32,501 nt of DNA from NCBI GenBank assembly GCA_019119025.1, contig DWXV01000086.1, positions 1 to 32,501 on the forward strand, written 5' to 3'. This DNA is from Candidatus Allofournierella excrementigallinarum (lineage in GTDB: Bacteria > Bacillota > Clostridia > Oscillospirales > Ruminococcaceae). The notes below the pieces were generated by a model, which did not search any database, had not been told where the DNA came from, and saw only the letters and a program-made list of their open reading frames with translations. Below, one piece after another: positions 30,182 through 32,501 of this stretch. The position numbers and the translations under genes are program-made. Position 1 is the stretch's first letter, and each line of letters begins with the position of its first letter.

Positions 30182-31743
30182 TGGACTTCTGCGTTTGCGA
30201 CGACTGCACCTGGCTTTATCCCGACAGCCCCCTCGCCGGGCCCCGGCAGGCCCGGCTGGACGCGCCCCGGGGCGGCCACGCCGCCTTCCAGCTGCTGCTG
30301 GACAGAGGCGGGGAGTGCCGCCTCGCCTTTGCGTGGAACGCCCCCGGCGGGCCGCCGGTGCGCCTTTACCGCCTTGTGCCGGTGGGGGTGAACGAGAACA
30401 CCGCCCCCACCCTGATGACCACCGCCGACTTCGCCGCCTGCCGGGACTATGTGACCCGCGCCGCGCCCTTTGAGGTGTACGACGCGCTGGCCCCCTGCGC
30501 CTTCGGCGAGGCCGTGCCGGGGCCGGCCTTTTACCTCTGCGCGGAGGTGCCCTCCGGCCAGGCGCCCGGCCTTTATTCCGGCGAGCTGACGGTGGAGCGG
30601 GGAGGGGAGCGGGCGGTGTGCCCGGTGGAGTGCCGGGTGTACGCCGCCCGGGTGCCCGCCGCCGGCGAGGGCGTTTTCAGCATGCTCAACTTTTTCTGCT
30701 ACGAGAACATCGCCGCCCAGCACGGGGCCGCCGGGGGCTCCGGGGAATGGCGGCGGCTGCTGCGCCGCTACATCCGGGCCCAGCTGGACATGCGCTGCAC
30801 CCACATCCTGCTGCCCCCGGGCCGGCCGGTGACGGAAAACGGGCGGCTGGCCGGCTTCGATTTCTCCCTGGCACAGGAGGTGGGCCGCATTGCCCTGGAG
30901 GAGGGCGCGCCCTGGCTCTGCGGCGGGCATGTGGCCCACTGGCGGGAGTGGACTGACCCGGAGTATTACCCCTTCTGGGACGGGGAACTGCCCCTCTCCG
31001 GCGAGGAGGGATATTTTCAGCTGCGGATGTACTTTTCCCAGTGGGCGCGGGTGATAGGCAAAAACGGCTGGCACAAACGGATGGCCCAGGCGCTGGCGGA
31101 CGAGCCCCAGGTGCACAACGCGGCGGCCTACCGCATTCTGGCGGCGGTGTGCCGCAAGTTTTTGCCCGGCGTGCCCATTCTGGACGCGGTGGAAGCCACA
31201 AACCTCGGCGGCGGGGTGGACGTCTGGGTGCCCAAGCTGGACACCTGGGAAAAGAACAGATCCACCTTCCGCCGTTTGCAGGCGGCGGGGGAGGAGATGT
31301 GGTTCTACACCTGCGCCTTTCCCGCCGGGCGGGCGGTAAACCGCTCCATGGACCTGCCTCTCACCGTCAGCCGGGGGCTGCTGTGGCTGGCCGCCCGGGA
31401 AAAGTTCGGCGGCTACCTGCACTGGGGCTTCAACTACTACACCGGCACGGACATCTGGCACAGCGCCTGCTGCCCCCACAAGGGCGCGCTGCTGCCCGCC
31501 GGGGACGCCCACATCGTCTACCCCGGCCCCGACGGCCCCTGGCGCAGCCTGCGCTTTGAGGCCCAGCGGGGCGGCGCGGAGGACTGCGAGCTGCTGCGCC
31601 TTCTGCAGCAGACCGACCCCGGCGGGGCGCAGGCCCTGACGGAAGAAGTCTGCGCCTCCTCCACCCGTTACACCGCCTCCGGCGGGGTGCTGCTGGCCGC
31701 CCGCCGCCGCCTGCTGGAGGGGCTGGAACAGCCCGCCGGCTGA
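30181..31743 (+). CDS. DUF4091 domain protein (glycoside-hydrolase-like), copy 2
   Basis: The 520-residue protein shares the DUF4091 C-terminal core with the 21858-23507 product: LADEP (305-309), then YLHWGFNYY (412-420) and GDAHIVYPGPDGPW. The N-terminal parts differ, so the two are divergent paralogues and not a recent duplication. There is no signal peptide. The first base of its ATG is the last base of the kinase stop codon. Co-transcription with the sensor genes ties its expression to the sensed glycan. Catalytic activity is unproven. Confidence 0.82.
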   Translation: MDFCVCDDCTWLYPDSPLAGPRQARLDAPRGGHAAFQLLLDRGGECRLAFAWNAPGGPPVRLYRLVPVGVNENTAPTLMTTADFAACRDYVTRAAPFEVYDALAPCAFGEAVPGPAFYLCAEVPSGQAPGLYSGELTVERGGERAVCPVECRVYAARVPAAGEGVFSMLNFFCYENIAAQHGAAGGSGEWRRLLRRYIRAQLDMRCTHILLPPGRPVTENGRLAGFDFSLAQEVGRIALEEGAPWLCGGHVAHWREWTDPEYYPFWDGELPLSGEEGYFQLRMYFSQWARVIGKNGWHKRMAQALADEPQVHNAAAYRILAAVCRKFLPGVPILDAVEATNLGGGVDVWVPKLDTWEKNRSTFRRLQAAGEEMWFYTCAFPAGRAVNRSMDLPLTVSRGLLWLAAREKFGGYLHWGFNYYTGTDIWHSACCPHKGALLPAGDAHIVYPGPDGPWRSLRFEAQRGGAEDCELLRLLQQTDPGGAQALTEEVCASSTRYTASGGVLLAARRRLLEGLEQPAG

Positions 31744-31745
31744 GG

Positions 31746-31783
31746 AAAAAAGCGGAACGCCGCCCCCGCGCGGCGGCGCTTAT
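31746..31783 (-). terminator. Terminator between convergent genes
   Basis: CGCCGC (31758-31763) pairs with GCGGCG (31770-31775), with AGCG/CGCT outside. Read leftward it is followed by six U residues (31746-31751), a good terminator for the acetyltransferase gene. Read rightward only TATTTCT follows, so it is weaker for the DUF4091 gene. Confidence 0.65.
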
Positions 31784-31814
31784 TTCTCCGGCTGAACGGC
31801 CCGTCCCCGGAGGC

Positions 31815-32339
31815 TCACAGCAGCGATTTGATCATGATGATGCCGTGGTAATTCTCCCCGTAGCAGTTGGGGATAAACCCGGTGGGCACAAAACCGATGG
31901 AGCGAAAATAGTCAAAATGCGCCCGCCCCAAAGAGCGCAGGGTGCGCAGTTCCCCGGCAAAATCGGTGATGGGGCGCCCGTGGCAGGACATGCCGGTGGA
32001 GCCGATGATGTACCGCATATTGCGCAGGCCCTTCTGCCGGGCGTACTCCTCGGCCCGGCGCAGCAGCGGCTCCAGCGGCTTTTCCATCACGAAAGCGCCG
32101 TCCTCGTCGTAGCCCAGGTTCTCGATGGTCAGGCAGGAGTACCCCTCGTACTCGGCGCAGAGCAGCCAGCCCCTGGGCGCGCCGCCCTCCTCCAGGTACC
32201 AGCCCACCAGCTTTGCCAGCAGGCCCACGTCCTGCAGCTGCTGGTGCGCCCCTTCAAAATCCCACCAGTCGGGTTTGATGGTGGACATCAGCTTCGCCAC
32301 CGCCCCCGCGCTGGAGGGGTCGATGCTTCGAATCGTCAT
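31815..32339 (-). CDS. GNAT-like N-acetyltransferase
   Basis: The 174-residue protein fits the GNAT superfamily in length and layout: a starting TIRSIDPS strand, a middle region with an RRAEEYARQKGLRN helix, and the C-terminal end YFRSIGFVPTGFIPN then YHGIIMIKSL. The classical acetyl-CoA loop (Q/RxxGxG/A) is not clearly seen, so activity is uncertain. A GGGGG stretch precedes the ATG at 32339. The substrate is unknown. Confidence 0.6.
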   Translation of the reverse strand: MTIRSIDPSSAGAVAKLMSTIKPDWWDFEGAHQQLQDVGLLAKLVGWYLEEGGAPRGWLLCAEYEGYSCLTIENLGYDEDGAFVMEKPLEPLLRRAEEYARQKGLRNMRYIIGSTGMSCHGRPITDFAGELRTLRSLGRAHFDYFRSIGFVPTGFIPNCYGENYHGIIMIKSLL

Positions 32340-32370
32340 GGATGGGCCCCCTATTCTGTCGGATGTTCTG

Positions 32371-32501
32371 CAATCAAAACCACCGGCTTAGCCGGTGGTT
32401 TGAGTAAGCCCTATAAGGGCATTATACTGGCAAAGCCCCTTAAGGGGCCACGAATGGGTCTGCCAACTGCATTCCTTTCTCGTGGCAGGCCCCTCAAGGG
32501 G
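32371..32501. repeat. Structured repeat, copy B (cut by window end)
   Basis: Three palindromic units in series. The first has a perfect 11-base stem (32377-32387 with 32391-32401; core CCACCGGC). The second pairs GCCCT with AGGGC (32408-32420). The third has CCCCTTAAGG (32436-32445), which pairs with CCTCAAGGGG at the window end with one mismatch, enclosing GCCACGA/TCGTGGC. It matches copy A in the core. It lies upstream of the acetyltransferase gene. It resembles non-autonomous IS200/IS605-type palindromic elements, but no transposase gene is visible. Confidence 0.6.

Noticed and set aside
1..32501. CRISPR arrays, tRNA or rRNA genes
   Set aside because: No regularly spaced direct repeats, no tRNA T-loop plus acceptor pattern and no rRNA-like stretch were seen on reading; no covariance search could be run.

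Overview
The window reads as a chromosomal segment from a high-GC, low-oxygen Gram-positive bacterium, most likely a gut Clostridia of the Oscillospiraceae/Ruminococcaceae type. This is inferred from strong AGGAGG-type ribosome sites, near-uniform G/C third positions, a FeoB-associated Cys-rich protein, a group II ECF transporter, and a YesMN/LplBC-type sugar locus. By eye the GC content is in the low to mid 60s per cent. I see no rRNA, tRNA, CRISPR array or complete insertion sequence.

Left part (1-8.3 kb). Leftward genes encode a DegV fatty-acid-binding protein, a TVP38/DedA-type membrane protein, a small low-complexity lipoprotein, and the RNA/ribosome methyltransferase pair rsmE-prmA. A 520-base gap then holds a decayed internal fragment of pyrB and the control region of a rightward ferrous-iron locus: feoA, feoB and a Cys-rich FeoB partner. 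Three copies of a TTAG-N6-CTAA palindrome sit in this iron locus, and one covers the probable transcription start. A strong shared terminator separates the iron genes from a leftward M42 aminopeptidase.

Middle part (8.4-12.7 kb). A SAM hydroxide adenosyltransferase (DUF62) is followed by an UPF0397-type ECF S component, a double-ATPase protein and EcfT. This suggests uptake of an adenosine- or SAM-related compound or a vitamin.

Central island (12.7-21.6 kb). Nine genes resemble the poorly understood yhf operon of Escherichia coli: yhfZ (regulator), yhfX, yhfW, yhfY (PRD protein), yhfU, yhfS and yhfT. The unusual part is that a complete HPr and Enzyme I pair is inserted between the regulator and the enzymes, with no Enzyme II. 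The palindromic site next to the yhfZ promoter recurs, 18 of 20 bases identical, just before yhfX. One regulator therefore probably controls two units: yhfZ-HPr-EI and yhfXWYUST. The PRD protein keeps two candidate phospho-histidines, which suggests a private PEP-driven phosphorelay controlling transport or catabolism of an unknown substrate. This is the best candidate for an undescribed system in the window.

Right part (21.6-32.5 kb). A carbohydrate utilisation locus has a divergent layout. Leftward are two LplBC-type permeases, a solute-binding lipoprotein and a DUF4091 protein. Rightward are a YesN-type response regulator, a YesM-type kinase and a second DUF4091 protein. A GNAT-like acetyltransferase follows. 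Two copies of a structured repeat (21.6-21.8 kb and 32.4 kb to the window end) flank this locus.
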